55,656 nucleotides of DNA from Gammaproteobacteria bacterium RIFCSPHIGHO2_12_FULL_38_11 (lineage in GTDB: Bacteria > Pseudomonadota > Gammaproteobacteria > Coxiellales > Coxiellaceae). Below, one piece after another: positions 9,284-18,356 of the stretch (positions are counted from its first letter, which is position 1; each line of letters begins with the position of its first letter). The translations under genes and the position numbers were made by a program. The DNA is taken from positions 1 to 55,656 of the forward strand of contig MGXX01000059.1 of the NCBI GenBank assembly GCA_001801515.1, in the 5' to 3' direction. Below the pieces are notes generated by a model that saw only the letters and a list, made by a program, of their open reading frames with translations, ran no database searches and was not told the origin of the DNA.

Positions 9284-9330
9284 CAAAGCTGAAAATTCTC
9301 CAAGATTCGGGTTCAGCGGGAATAGCTGAT
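9284..9330 (+). repeat. Dispersed repeat family 2, copy A
   Basis: Begins CAAAGCTGAAAATTCTC and ends GCTGAT. It matches copies at 45125-45170 (opposite orientation) and 52205-52250. It covers the last codons and stop of the SDR gene on the minus strand, so that protein's C-terminus (ISYSR) is repeat-derived. Confidence 0.75.
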
Positions 9331-10260
9331 GTTTTTAAATAAGGCGAGTGTTTCTGCAACACTTTTTTGTAAATCACCCGTGGGTTTAAAACCCAGTGCA
9401 TTCATCCGCGTATTTAATACTTCATATGACAGCTGATTCATAATTTGATTATCAACAAAATTAATTTTTAAATTAGGGCGATGAATTTTGATAGATTCAA
9501 CAACATCAGCGACCGTTGCATTGACAGAAACAATATTGTGAACTTGCCCATTAAAAATATTTTTCCCAATCATAAAAATAATCGCTCCCGCTGCATCATC
9601 CAACGCTAAATAAGGGCGTTTTTGATGGTAGGCTGTTTTCCAAACGGTTAATGGCGAACCCATCACTGCTTGCCAACAAAATTTATTCACGGCCGTATGA
9701 AAGCGCATACCCGGTGAAATTCCAAAAATTGTGCCGAATCGAAAAATAACAGCTGCTAAATTTTCATTGGCACATTTCTCTTGAACAAAGGCTTCTTCTG
9801 CTAATTTGGTTGTTGCATAAGGGCTTTGGGGCTTTAATTCATCGGCAGTGCAATTTTCATCAACTGTTTTTTCTTGTGTACCATAAACGCTGGTTGAAGA
9901 CGCCATAATCATGCGTACTTTTGCCTTCACACAAGCAGTAGCAACATTTTTTGTGGCATTTAAATTAACACGCTCCACTTCATCAGCATTGTCAAAACTG
10001 GCTGCTGCATTGGTAATGGCTGCTAAATGAATAACGACATCGGCACCATGAAATAAATGAACTAATTTTTCGTTATCTTTTGTTACATCGGCTTCAATAA
10101 ATTCGTATTTTGCATTTGATGGCAAATTAAATAATGCGGCATAACGTTGCGTTGATAAATCATCAATCATCACAATTTCAGGCATATCAAAAAAATCGGG
10201 CAAACGACGAATTAAATAAGAACCGATGTGGCCGAGTGCGCCGGTGATGATGATTTTCAT
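9313..10260 (-). CDS. NAD-dependent epimerase/dehydratase (extended SDR)
   Basis: A 315-residue SDR with a Rossmann motif TGALGHIG (G7, G10, G13), DDLST for the adenosine ribose, HLAA, SSTS (121-124) and the catalytic Y148-A-T-T-K152. It resembles UDP-glucose 4-epimerase-like enzymes of O-antigen clusters and is the last gene of the minus-strand sugar operon. It may act as the 4-ketoreductase or epimerase finishing the dTDP sugar made upstream (inference). Its last codons and TGA fall inside dispersed repeat copy A. A 210-base gap with large hairpins and TGAACC repeats separates it from the preceding operon gene, so it may have its own promoter. Confidence 0.85.
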   Translation of the reverse strand: MKIIITGALGHIGSYLIRRLPDFFDMPEIVMIDDLSTQRYAALFNLPSNAKYEFIEADVTKDNEKLVHLFHGADVVIHLAAITNAAASFDNADEVERVNLNATKNVATACVKAKVRMIMASSTSVYGTQEKTVDENCTADELKPQSPYATTKLAEEAFVQEKCANENLAAVIFRFGTIFGISPGMRFHTAVNKFCWQAVMGSPLTVWKTAYHQKRPYLALDDAAGAIIFMIGKNIFNGQVHNIVSVNATVADVVESIKIHRPNLKINFVDNQIMNQLSYEVLNTRMNALGFKPTGDLQKSVAETLALFKNISYSR

Positions 10261-10277
10261 TGTTTGATCTCTTTATA

Positions 10278-10349
10278 TGAACCTGGTTAATCATAATTTT
10301 GTTGCTGAACCAATAATAAGCTTCTGAACCCTGTTTTGACATATGAACC
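10278..10349. repeat. Four spaced TGAACC motifs
   Basis: TGAACC occurs at 10278, 10306, 10325 and 10344, so the last three are 19 bases apart. They lie upstream of the SDR gene start (10260, minus strand), where a regulator could bind. They could equally be a decayed tandem repeat. Confidence 0.4.
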
Positions 10350-10368
10350 ATAAAACGGCAATCTCAGC

Positions 10369-10399
10369 CCAACTGGGGTACAAATTGTACCCCAGTTGG
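10369..10399. other. Perfect 14-bp inverted repeat (strong hairpin)
   Basis: CCAACTGGGGTACA (10369-10382), loop AAT, and its exact complement (10386-10399). There is no T-tract on either side, so it is not a classical intrinsic terminator. Just beside it ATCAATTGA (10411-10419) and TCAATTGAT (10430-10438) form a second inverted repeat, with another CAATTGAT copy near 10460. It may stop, process or stabilise the operon mRNA, or be an operator. Confidence 0.6.
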
Positions 10400-10470
10400 A
10401 ATTAAGTACTATCAATTGAAAAAGTTTTGTCAATTGATGAATTTTATACAGCAATATTCAATTGATAATG

Positions 10471-10893
10471 TTACTTTGTCACCTGTTCGTTTCGTACATC
10501 ATCACGAAACCTTAAAAACACATCATAATCCCGAATATAATCCGCTTCATCATATTCCGCATCGCAAGCTACCAATAATGTCGTGTCTTTTTCATGATAA
10601 ATCTGTTCCGCCCAAATACCCGGTGGAATTAACAATGCTTGATTGGCTTGCGTTAAATGAAATGTTTTTTTTGTTTTTCCATCATCGCAAATTACTTCGC
10701 AAACGCCATTAACACAAATTAACAATTGCGTCAGCGTTTTGTGTGCATGTTCTCCGCGTTTAGAACCCATTTCTGGTTTAACGATAAAAACACGTTTCAT
10801 TTCACGTAATGAAATTTTATTTATTTCCAAAACCGACAATTCAGCATCTGGCGATTGTAATGAGATGATTTGAATATTATGAATAGTATTCAT
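10471..10893 (-). CDS. FdtA/QdtA-type dTDP-4-keto-6-deoxyglucose 3,4-ketoisomerase
   Basis: A 140-residue one-domain cupin. Conserved stretches are VFIVKPEMGSKRGEHAHK, which carries the histidine cluster, ...TQLLICVNGVCEVICDDG, LLIPPGIWAEQIY and the acidic tail YDEADYIRDYDVFLRF. In this family the enzyme moves the keto group of dTDP-4-keto-6-deoxyglucose from C4 to C3, opening C3 to amination. An upstream RmlA/RmlB pair and DegT aminotransferases are in the same locus, completing a 3-amino-3,6-dideoxyhexose route. I start at ATG 10893, which follows the upstream stop directly. A longer frame from 10938 would run into the aminotransferase gene. Confidence 0.85.
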   Translation of the reverse strand: MNTIHNIQIISLQSPDAELSVLEINKISLREMKRVFIVKPEMGSKRGEHAHKTLTQLLICVNGVCEVICDDGKTKKTFHLTQANQALLIPPGIWAEQIYHEKDTTLLVACDAEYDEADYIRDYDVFLRFRDDVRNEQVTK

Positions 10894-10894
10894 T

Positions 10895-12013
10895 TTAGGA
10901 TAATAATACCCTTCGTAATGCGTTACAGTATTGTGCAATTTGATCTTCAGTAATATTTAAAGCAGAAGGCAAATTAACACCTCTGTTTGAAATATCATAG
11001 GCAACAGGATTGCTTTCACGCCCATTTTTTTCACGCCCTGGAAAAGCCGGCTGCATACTCAACGGAAAGAAAAATGGCCTCACTGGGAATCCTAATTCAC
11101 TTAAACGGTGCATCATTTCTTCTTTGTTGAGGGTGTGTTTTTTACCTAATACAAGTGCGGTGCACCAAGCAGAGTTATAAACATAGGAAGGTTCTGGATT
11201 AAAATGTAAATCTGGAACATCACTTAATAGTTTTTCATAAGTTTTTAAAACCCAGTGTTTTTTCTCCACTAATTCATCTAATCGTTGAAATTGTGCATAA
11301 CCTAATGCAGCCTGTAAATTAAATGGCATGTATTTAAAACAGGCTTCATCTGCCCAATATTGAATGGTTGAACTGCGTCCATGATCACGCAAAAATTTGC
11401 AGCGTGCAAATGTGGCATCATCATCTAGCAATAACATGCCACCTTCTCCGGTAGTCAATGTTTTTGTGCGATGAAAACTAAAAACAGAAGCAAATCCAAA
11501 TTTACCCGCGCGAATGTTTTTATAAATAGAGCCAATCGCTTCTGCAGCATCTTCAATCAAAATAATATTATGTTTATCGCAAATCGTTTGTATAGCATCG
11601 ATATCAGGCATATTGCCATAAAGATCAACCATAATAACGGCTTTGGTTTTTGGCGTAATATTTTCTTCTAATGATTTAGGATCAATACACCAATGGATTG
11701 GATCAATATCGACAAAAACAGAGTTAGCGCCAACTTGTTTAACAGGTGATGCAGAGGCAATCCATGTGCATTCAGGTAAAATAACCTCATCATCCGGACC
11801 AATATTCAACGCATAAAGAATTAAATGAATAGCAGAAGTGCAATTGGGCGTCATCAATGCATATTTGCGATTGTGGTATTTTGCAAATTCCGCTTCAAAT
11901 TTCTCAACATAATAATATGTATTTTTTCCATACCAACCGTTACGCATCGCGTCTAACACAATTTTTTCTTCATGTTCGGTAATCCATGGGCCTGCCATAT
12001 AAATGTCATTCAT
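10895..12013 (-). CDS. DegT/DnrJ/EryC1/StrS family sugar aminotransferase (second copy)
   Basis: A 372-residue PLP enzyme. The Schiff-base lysine is K184 (SFHRTKTLTTGEGG), the PLP-binding aspartate is D155 (IEDAAEA), and LMTPNCTSAIHL near 55 is the phosphate-binding region. Overall it resembles GDP-perosamine or 4-amino-4,6-dideoxyhexose synthases. It should aminate a keto-sugar nucleotide with glutamate as donor. ATGA overlap couples it to the acyltransferase gene upstream, and it shares little detailed sequence with the other aminotransferase of the operon. Two different amino sugars, or amination at C3 and C4 of one sugar, are both possible. Confidence 0.88.
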   Translation of the reverse strand: MNDIYMAGPWITEHEEKIVLDAMRNGWYGKNTYYYVEKFEAEFAKYHNRKYALMTPNCTSAIHLILYALNIGPDDEVILPECTWIASASPVKQVGANSVFVDIDPIHWCIDPKSLEENITPKTKAVIMVDLYGNMPDIDAIQTICDKHNIILIEDAAEAIGSIYKNIRAGKFGFASVFSFHRTKTLTTGEGGMLLLDDDATFARCKFLRDHGRSSTIQYWADEACFKYMPFNLQAALGYAQFQRLDELVEKKHWVLKTYEKLLSDVPDLHFNPEPSYVYNSAWCTALVLGKKHTLNKEEMMHRLSELGFPVRPFFFPLSMQPAFPGREKNGRESNPVAYDISNRGVNLPSALNITEDQIAQYCNALRRVLLS

Positions 12014-12708
12014 AAAATTCTTTCCTCATCTACATTCTTAATAATTTTTGTGGGTACACCGGCTACTATAACGCGTTGCTCGATATTGCGGATAACGACA
12101 GATCCTGCGCCAACAACAGAATATTCACCAATTGAAACGCGTGGTTTGATTGTAGCGCCTGAACAAATCCAAGCAAAATTATCAACACGGACACGACCAC
12201 AAAGTATTGCGCCAGGTCCGATTTCAACGCCATCACCTAAAATATCATCGTGTTCTACAATAGCACCTGTATTAATAATACATTGCTTTCCCAATACAGA
12301 ATCGACATTAACAATTGCATTTCGCATAATTTGAGCGCCAGGCCCAATTTGCACGGAGCTATCAATGTTTGCGGATGGATCAGCAAATGATACAGGACAT
12401 AAGTTTTGTTTCACGAGAAAATCATGGAGTTTACATCGTATATGACCAAATGGATTACCAATGGTAATTACAAAACCATAATTTGAAGCGCGTCGGCCAG
12501 ATAACCAAGGTTTAAAGGTATCCCAACCCTCAAAAATGGCGACATCATCAAAGGGTGAAGCTAAATTAGGGGTGTCATCAATTACTGCGCATACATCACT
12601 TCCAAGCGACTTTATGATGGGTCGGATCACGCGTGCTTGATCTGCCCCACCATAAAATATCAGTTCTTTTGGGAGATCATTTAACTCACAGATATTTTTT
12701 TTTATCAT
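12010..12708 (-). CDS. PglD/NeuD-type hexapeptide-repeat sugar N-acyltransferase
   Basis: A 232-residue protein. The N-terminal half has a small Rossmann-like domain (LIFYGGADQARVI at 16-28). From about residue 105 it has left-handed beta-helix hexapeptide repeats (ANIDSSVQIGPGAQIMRNAIVNVDSVLG..., IINTGAIVEHDDILGDGVEIGPGA...). The histidine in VEHD matches the catalytic base of PglD. It should acetylate the amino group made by a neighbouring aminotransferase, using acetyl-CoA. It overlaps the next gene by four bases and starts one codon overlap after the preceding aminotransferase stop. Confidence 0.87.
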   Translation of the reverse strand: MIKKNICELNDLPKELIFYGGADQARVIRPIIKSLGSDVCAVIDDTPNLASPFDDVAIFEGWDTFKPWLSGRRASNYGFVITIGNPFGHIRCKLHDFLVKQNLCPVSFADPSANIDSSVQIGPGAQIMRNAIVNVDSVLGKQCIINTGAIVEHDDILGDGVEIGPGAILCGRVRVDNFAWICSGATIKPRVSIGEYSVVGAGSVVIRNIEQRVIVAGVPTKIIKNVDEERIL

Positions 12709-13787
12709 AATGACTCTTGTAATGCATCAACTACCATTTCCTGCTGATCTGATAGCTCAGGATAAATCGGCAAACTCATCACACAATTTGCCAGATTTTC
12801 ACTCACAGGCAATTTATTATTTTCATTAAAATAAGCCGGCATCTGGTGCACCGCTTTTGCATAGTGCACACCCACGATAATATTTTTTTCACGCAATTTC
12901 TTTACCAAATCATCTCTGTTTTCAGATTGAATCACATAGAGATGATAAGCATGAAAAACATTTTTGCGCACAGCAGGTAAAATGATCGGACAATTTTTTA
13001 ATACGTCATTATAATACGCCGCAATTAAATTTCTTTTTTTTGTGCCCTCATCCAAATACGGTAATTTCACACGTAAAATCGCGGCTTGTAATTCATCCAA
13101 ACGGCTATTAACACCCGGAAATTGGCTGCTGCGCTCTTTATCCCAACCATATTGCGCCAACATGCGAATGCGAAGGGCTAATTCTAAATTATCCGTTGCA
13201 ACTGCACCACCATCCCCCATTGCTCCTAAATTTTTAGTGGGAAAAAAACTAAAGCAAGCCACATCCGAGAAATTCCCAATGGATTTTTCATGATAGCGTG
13301 CACCCGCTGCTTGCGCACAATCTTCAATTAATTTCAAATTGTGCTCTTTTGCAATATGCTGCAATGTTTGCATATCTGCCGGTTGACCATAGAAATGCAC
13401 AGCAATAATCGCTTTTGTTTTGTTTGTTATTTTTTTTAAAACAGATTGTGGATCTAGCGTGTAATAATGCGCATCTATATCGGCAAAAATAGGGGTTGCG
13501 CCAACCTGGTTGACAGCAGCAGCCGTGGCAGTTGCGGTCATTGCAGGCAAAATTACTTCGTCCCCTGTACTGATATTTAATCCCCTTAATGCAAGCGTTA
13601 ATGCGTCCGTTCCATTGGCAACACCAATGACTTCATTTAGTCCTAAATAAGTTGAAAATTCTTTTTCAAAATAACTTACTTCTTCGCCGAGAATATAAAC
13701 GCCCTTTTTTAAAACGGATGAGATCACGGCATCGATTTCTTTTTGATGTGCAAAATACTGAGCGCTGGGATTAGAAAATAAAATCAT
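12705..13787 (-). CDS. FdtB/QdtB-like sugar aminotransferase (DegT family, first copy)
   Basis: A 360-residue PLP enzyme with K185 in FSFFPTKNLGAMGDGG, D156 in IEDCAQA and IGVANGTDALTLAL near 54. The FFPTKNLGA.GDGG form and the HFYGQPADM loop are typical of 3-amino-3,6-dideoxyhexose transaminases that follow FdtA/QdtA. With the ketoisomerase and PglD-like acyltransferase in the same operon it should yield a dTDP-3-acylamino-3,6-dideoxyhexose such as Fucp3NAc or Quip3NAc. Its ATG directly abuts the methyltransferase stop, without overlap. Confidence 0.87.
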   Translation of the reverse strand: MILFSNPSAQYFAHQKEIDAVISSVLKKGVYILGEEVSYFEKEFSTYLGLNEVIGVANGTDALTLALRGLNISTGDEVILPAMTATATAAAVNQVGATPIFADIDAHYYTLDPQSVLKKITNKTKAIIAVHFYGQPADMQTLQHIAKEHNLKLIEDCAQAAGARYHEKSIGNFSDVACFSFFPTKNLGAMGDGGAVATDNLELALRIRMLAQYGWDKERSSQFPGVNSRLDELQAAILRVKLPYLDEGTKKRNLIAAYYNDVLKNCPIILPAVRKNVFHAYHLYVIQSENRDDLVKKLREKNIIVGVHYAKAVHQMPAYFNENNKLPVSENLANCVMSLPIYPELSDQQEMVVDALQESL

Positions 13788-15002
13788 TTACACTTCCATT
13801 ACCGTGGGAACATAAACTAAAAAGCGACCGCCATTTTCAACAAAGCCTTTTTCTTTTTGCATGATTTCATCGCGATGATTCCAGGCAAAAAGCAAGGCAG
13901 TATCGGGATGATTATTGGCGAAATCTTCATAAGTGCGGACAGGAATATGTGTGCCGGGTGTAAAAGTATTTTGTTTTAAAGGCGTTGTATCGCAAATATA
14001 ATCAATTAAATCAGGACCGATGCCGCAATAATTTAATACTGTTGTGCTTTTTGAAGTAGCTGCATAACCGACAACGCGACGATTTTCTAATTTGCATTTT
14101 TTTAAAATTGCCACTAATGCTTTTTTTGAAAGCTCGCAATTTGCTTTAAATTGTTGATATGTTTGTGTGGAGCATAATCCTTGTTTTTCCTCCTTCGCCA
14201 ATACTTGCGCAACAGATGCTTGAATTTCCCGCGCGCCTTTTTTTGCTAAAATATAGCGCATTGAACCACCGTGTGTTGCTTGTGGTTTCACATCGATTAA
14301 TTCAAATCCTTGGCGACCAAAAATATTAGCAACTGCGTGCGCTGAAAAAATATAAACGTGTTCATCATAAATTTGATCGTAAGATGTTTTTGCAATCATA
14401 TCGCCCAAATAAGGATCTTCAAAAATCAAAACGCCTTGTGGTTTTAATAATTTATTGGCAGCGACAGCAACTGAATTTAAATCAGGAATATGACACATGA
14501 CATTCGCTGCCATTAATACATCAGCTTGACCGTATTCAGCAATAATTTTATCAGCTAAAGCAGGGCTAAAAAATTCGCTGATGGTGTTGACACCATATTG
14601 TCGTGCTTCATCAGCAACATTGGCAGAAGGTTCAACCCCTAAATGTTGAATGCCGTCACGTGCAAAATTTTCTAATAAAATGCCATCGTTGCTACCCAAC
14701 TCAACAACAAACGGTTTTGTATCGGATAGATAATTTTGTTTAACCCAGTTTGCATATTCTTGGAAATGGATCACCATGCGTTTTGACGTGCGGGAAAAAA
14801 AAGCGTAATGATCATGAAACATTTTTTCAGGGTCGGGCTGTTCTGCAATTTGAAATGTTTTACACACATCACAAAAAATCGGTGCTAATTCAAAAAAGTA
14901 TTCATCAGTGGGTTTTGGTGAAGGTAAAAAACCATTGGCAATAGGCATTTTTCCAAAAGTCATAAAGGGCGCAACAGTGCTTTTACAGATTCGACATTCC
15001 AC
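13788..15002 (-). CDS. Sugar C-methyltransferase (TylC3/NovU/EvaC-like)
   Basis: A 404-residue three-domain protein. A zinc-binding N-terminus has C3-x2-C6 and C44-x2-C47. A SAM-binding domain has VVELGSNDGILL (99-110) and the conserved YDEHVYIFS stretch. A C-terminal domain has GYAATSKSTTVLNYCGI and the CDTTPLKQ...PGTHIPV motif. In TylC3-type enzymes this architecture methylates C3 (or C5) of keto-deoxysugars to make branched sugars. Coxiella phase I LPS carries such a branched sugar (virenose), and a TylC-type methyltransferase has been linked to it. RmlC lies immediately upstream and an aminotransferase downstream. The exact product is not determined. Confidence 0.88.
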   Translation of the reverse strand: MECRICKSTVAPFMTFGKMPIANGFLPSPKPTDEYFFELAPIFCDVCKTFQIAEQPDPEKMFHDHYAFFSRTSKRMVIHFQEYANWVKQNYLSDTKPFVVELGSNDGILLENFARDGIQHLGVEPSANVADEARQYGVNTISEFFSPALADKIIAEYGQADVLMAANVMCHIPDLNSVAVAANKLLKPQGVLIFEDPYLGDMIAKTSYDQIYDEHVYIFSAHAVANIFGRQGFELIDVKPQATHGGSMRYILAKKGAREIQASVAQVLAKEEKQGLCSTQTYQQFKANCELSKKALVAILKKCKLENRRVVGYAATSKSTTVLNYCGIGPDLIDYICDTTPLKQNTFTPGTHIPVRTYEDFANNHPDTALLFAWNHRDEIMQKEKGFVENGGRFLVYVPTVMEV

Positions 15003-15033
15003 GATAATTCTCCTGACAGTAAAGTATCAGGAA

Positions 15034-15591
15034 TTATAACGACAGTTGCGGTAATCGCCAAGCGCTAATCTCAGACAATGTCGGAAACGTATTGTCTCTT
15101 TCATTAATCAGTGGATTTGCAACAGGCCATTCAATGCCGACTATCGGATCATTCCAGAGTAAACCACCTTCGTCATTTGGATCATAATACCCTGCACATT
15201 TGTAAGTCATCTCATTTTCATCTGAGAGCGTACAAAAACCATGTGCAACACCTGCTGGTAAAAATAAATGCTGTGGTTTTTCAGCTGATAATTCAACACC
15301 GCACCATTGTCCAAATGTCGATGAGTTTTGGCGTAGATCAACACCGACATCAAAAATTTTGCCACGCAAAACAGACACCATATTGGCTTTGGGTTTTTGA
15401 ATTTGATAATGCATGCCGCGCAGCACATTTTTTAACGAAAAAGAACGATTATCTTGAACAAACTTATCGTGAATACCGAACTCGGCAAAAAGTGATTCGC
15501 GATAGGTTTCAAGAAAAAACCCCCGTTCATCACCGTGCTTTTCAAGTGTTATTAAAAACATGCCAAGAATTTTTAATGGTTCTGCTTTCAT
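15034..15591 (-). CDS. rmlC: dTDP-4-dehydrorhamnose 3,5-epimerase
   Basis: A 185-residue cupin with all RmlC signatures: HGDERGFFLETYR (19-31), QDNRSFSLKNVLRGMHYQ with the catalytic H61, VLRGKIFDVGVDLR, LPAGVAHGF with H117, and Y130 in TYKCAGYYDP. It epimerises C3 and C5 of dTDP-4-keto-6-deoxyglucose made by RmlA and RmlB, whose genes are divergently transcribed next to this operon. No clear RmlD is seen in the window, so the product may feed the C-methyltransferase rather than rhamnose. The 4-base ATGA overlap couples it to the ABC transporter gene. Confidence 0.92.
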   Translation of the reverse strand: MKAEPLKILGMFLITLEKHGDERGFFLETYRESLFAEFGIHDKFVQDNRSFSLKNVLRGMHYQIQKPKANMVSVLRGKIFDVGVDLRQNSSTFGQWCGVELSAEKPQHLFLPAGVAHGFCTLSDENEMTYKCAGYYDPNDEGGLLWNDPIVGIEWPVANPLINERDNTFPTLSEISAWRLPQLSL

Positions 15592-17384
15592 GTTGCTACT
15601 TTGGCCAATCGTTGAAAATTGTTATTACGTAAAATTAATTCTTGATAGGAACCCATATCCTGCACGATGCCCTTATTTAAAATAAAAATTTTATCACAAG
15701 CAATTAATGTGGATAAACGATGCGCAATGATAATCAGTGTTTTTTTACCAGATAAATTATAAACGGCTTGCATAATTTGTTCTTCAGTAACAGAATCCAA
15801 TGCGCTCGTTGCTTCATCAAACACAAGTAATTGTGGGTCACGATACAGTGCTCTGGCGATACCCAAACGTTGTCGCTGACCACCACTTAATCGCACACCC
15901 CGTTCACCCACTTCTGTTGCATAACCTTGTGATAGTTCATTTACAATAAATTCATGAATTGCGGCCATTTTTGCTGCTTGTTTAACGCGATTCATATCGA
16001 TTTCTTCAGGGTTCATGCCAAATGCAATATTATGCGCGATGGTGTCATCGGACAAATAAATATGTTGTGGTACATAGCCTAAATTTTGCTGCCATTGTCG
16101 CGCATTGATTTCAGTTATTTCAACGCCATCTACCACTATCTTGCCAGAACAGGGTTGTAATAACCCTAAAATAATATCAACAACAGTTGTTTTCCCAGCG
16201 CCGGTTTCGCCAACGATACCAATACTTTCACCCGCATTAACCGTAAAATTGATTTTATTTAAAATAGTTTGTCGAGACTGCGGATAAGTAAACTGTATGT
16301 CTTCTAATATCAATTTTTCGGTGAAAGGTAAACGTTCGTTATTGATAGGCAAAAGATTAATTGATGTTTTTTGTGTGTTGAGATCTTGATATAAAATATC
16401 AAGCCCGTGCGCATGTGCTCTTATCGACGTTAATGCGCCAAAAATCGCCTGAAGCCCCGGCATTAAACGGTAACCTGCAAAAGCATAAATTGCCAGCAAT
16501 GGCATGATATCACCCACGGGGTGATTGGTTGCCAATAAATATAAAACAATTAATACAATGCCGCCAAAGGCAATGACTTCCAAAGCATAACGTGGCAAAT
16601 CACAAATAATTTGCCCTGTTGCTACTTGTTCTGCAAAATGGCAAGCTGGTTTTGCATAGGCATCTAAAAAAACGTTTTCGCAACCTTGTAATTTAATTTC
16701 CTTAATGCCACCAAAAGTTTCGCTGGCAATGCGATATCGCTGTTCTTTTGCTTTCGAATGTACGCGATCAACTTCGCTCAAACGACGACGAACAAATGCA
16801 TAAATAATAGCGTAGGCACCGCCTAAAATAACAGTAATGCCAACTGCTAATATAGGATTAACGATAAATAATAAAATAATAATAAATAGCATTGCGACAA
16901 ATTTCGCAGACATTTCAAGCAAATGTTTGAGAATATGTGCAACAACGACATCCACCTCCGATAAAATATTTTTGCTAAGCACAGCGCTATTCTTATCTAG
17001 AAAATAAACATAAGGTTGCTGTAAATAATTTTCTAATAAACGTTTAGATAAAGTAAAGCTGCGCATATTGGTAAATTTCAACATTAACCATGTGGTAAAA
17101 GCACTGATACCATTCCCAATAATTAAAATAATAAATACCAAAACACCTAAAAATAATAAAAAAGTGTGAGTGCTGGTAAAATGCAAATAATTATACAACC
17201 AGGCAACTTTTGAATGTGTGTTAATCGAGTCTGGATTGGCAACGATTGCAATAAAAGGCGCAACAAAGGCGATTCCCATTACGTTAGCAATGGCAGCAAG
17301 CACCATGGGAAAAAATAACAGAAAAACAGAGCGACGTTCTGCTTTAGTAAAGATAACATAAAATTTTTTAACGACAGAAAACAC
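15588..17384 (-). CDS. ABC transporter, MsbA/PglK-like full half-transporter
   Basis: A 598-residue protein with six membrane segments in the first 330 residues, then an ATPase domain: Walker [10 protein letters not shown], signature [15 protein letters not shown], Walker [13 protein letters not shown] and the H-loop AHRLST. Fused membrane and ATPase domains differ from the two-gene Wzm/Wzt system. The form resembles lipid-linked oligosaccharide flippases such as PglK. It probably flips undecaprenyl-linked glycan made by the surrounding enzymes (inference). No Wzx or Wzy is seen here. The GTG start is preceded by a very strong AGGAGGAG site, and this is the first gene of the minus-strand operon. 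Confidence 0.9.
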   Translation of the reverse strand: MFSVVKKFYVIFTKAERRSVFLLFFPMVLAAIANVMGIAFVAPFIAIVANPDSINTHSKVAWLYNYLHFTSTHTFLLFLGVLVFIILIIGNGISAFTTWLMLKFTNMRSFTLSKRLLENYLQQPYVYFLDKNSAVLSKNILSEVDVVVAHILKHLLEMSAKFVAMLFIIILLFIVNPILAVGITVILGGAYAIIYAFVRRRLSEVDRVHSKAKEQRYRIASETFGGIKEIKLQGCENVFLDAYAKPACHFAEQVATGQIICDLPRYALEVIAFGGIVLIVLYLLATNHPVGDIMPLLAIYAFAGYRLMPGLQAIFGALTSIRAHAHGLDILYQDLNTQKTSINLLPINNERLPFTEKLILEDIQFTYPQSRQTILNKINFTVNAGESIGIVGETGAGKTTVVDIILGLLQPCSGKIVVDGVEITEINARQWQQNLGYVPQHIYLSDDTIAHNIAFGMNPEEIDMNRVKQAAKMAAIHEFIVNELSQGYATEVGERGVRLSGGQRQRLGIARALYRDPQLLVFDEATSALDSVTEEQIMQAVYNLSGKKTLIIIAHRLSTLIACDKIFILNKGIVQDMGSYQELILRNNNFQRLAKVAT

Positions 17385-17474
17385 TTATCTCCTCCTGCTG
17401 TACATATATTGCGCTCGATTGAAGGGCAAATTTTCGTTATCATACCGCAAGATATTCATTGGAGCATTGTAATT

Positions 17475-18356
17475 ATGAAAGGAATTATTCTCGCCGGGGG
17501 GCAAGGTACCCGTTTATACCCGCTGACCAAAATAACATCAAAGCAATTACTGTCAATTTATGACAAACCGATGATCTATTATTCGTTATCCACACTTTTG
17601 TTGGCTGAGATTCGCGATATCTTATTAATTTCTACCCCTCGAGATATTATTGCCTACCAACAATTATTGGGGGACGGTTCACAATGGGGTGTACATATTC
17701 AATATTGTGTACAACCTAAGCCCGATGGACTGGCACAAGCATTTATATTGGCTGAACAATTTATTGCAGGTCAGTCCGTTTGCCTTATTTTAGGCGATAA
17801 TATTTTTCACGGACAAAATTTAAGTATTGAATTGCAGTCTGCAAAAAATCAATTAAATGGCGCGACTATTTTTGCTTATTATGTGAAAGATGCTCGTCAT
17901 TATGGTGTTGTTAATTTTGATTATGCTGAAAAAATTGTTGATATAGTTGAAAAGCCGCAAAATCCAAAATCGAATTGGGCGATAACGGGTTTATATTTTT
18001 ATGACAATCAAGTTGTCGACTTTGCAAAATCAGTTAAACCGTCTGCGCGTGGCGAATTAGAAATTACGGATGTCAATAAAATATATTTAGAACGTAATCA
18101 ACTTCATGCTGTTACATTAAATCGGGGCTTTGCATGGCTTGATACAGGAACGCATCAATCACTATTAGAAGCGTCACAATATGTTGCAACACTCGAACAA
18201 CGACAAGGTTTGAAAATTGCCTGCCCAGAAGAAATTGCATGGCGACTCGGTTATATTTCTGCTGAGCAAGTAGAAAAATTAGCAGCACCCTTGGCAAATA
18301 ATGAATATGGGCAATATTTAATTAAAATAATAAGCACAGAAACAGTGATGGCATGA
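17475..18356 (+). CDS. rmlA: Glucose-1-phosphate thymidylyltransferase
   Basis: The protein starts [18 protein letters not shown], the nucleotidyltransferase signature, with [26 protein letters not shown] and [19 protein letters not shown]. It makes dTDP-glucose from dTTP and glucose-1-phosphate, the entry to the dTDP-deoxysugar route. I chose ATG 17475 because GGAG at 17461-17464 sits ten bases before it and the resulting 293 residues match the usual RmlA length. A longer frame from 17409 lies in the divergent promoter region. Four-base overlap (ATGA) with rmlB. Confidence 0.95.
   Translation: MKGIILAGGQGTRLYPLTKITSKQLLSIYDKPMIYYSLSTLLLAEIRDILLISTPRDIIAYQQLLGDGSQWGVHIQYCVQPKPDGLAQAFILAEQFIAGQSVCLILGDNIFHGQNLSIELQSAKNQLNGATIFAYYVKDARHYGVVNFDYAEKIVDIVEKPQNPKSNWAITGLYFYDNQVVDFAKSVKPSARGELEITDVNKIYLERNQLHAVTLNRGFAWLDTGTHQSLLEASQYVATLEQRQGLKIACPEEIAWRLGYISAEQVEKLAAPLANNEYGQYLIKIISTETVMA

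Noticed and set aside
15111..15632. A 173-codon plus-strand frame opposite rmlC
   Set aside because: It is the antisense shadow of rmlC, histidine-rich and without any domain. rmlC is unambiguous.
17586..17594. A perfect DnaA box (TTATCCACA)
   Set aside because: Single copy inside the rmlA coding region with no neighbouring boxes or AT-rich unwinding region. Expected by chance and not evidence of an origin.
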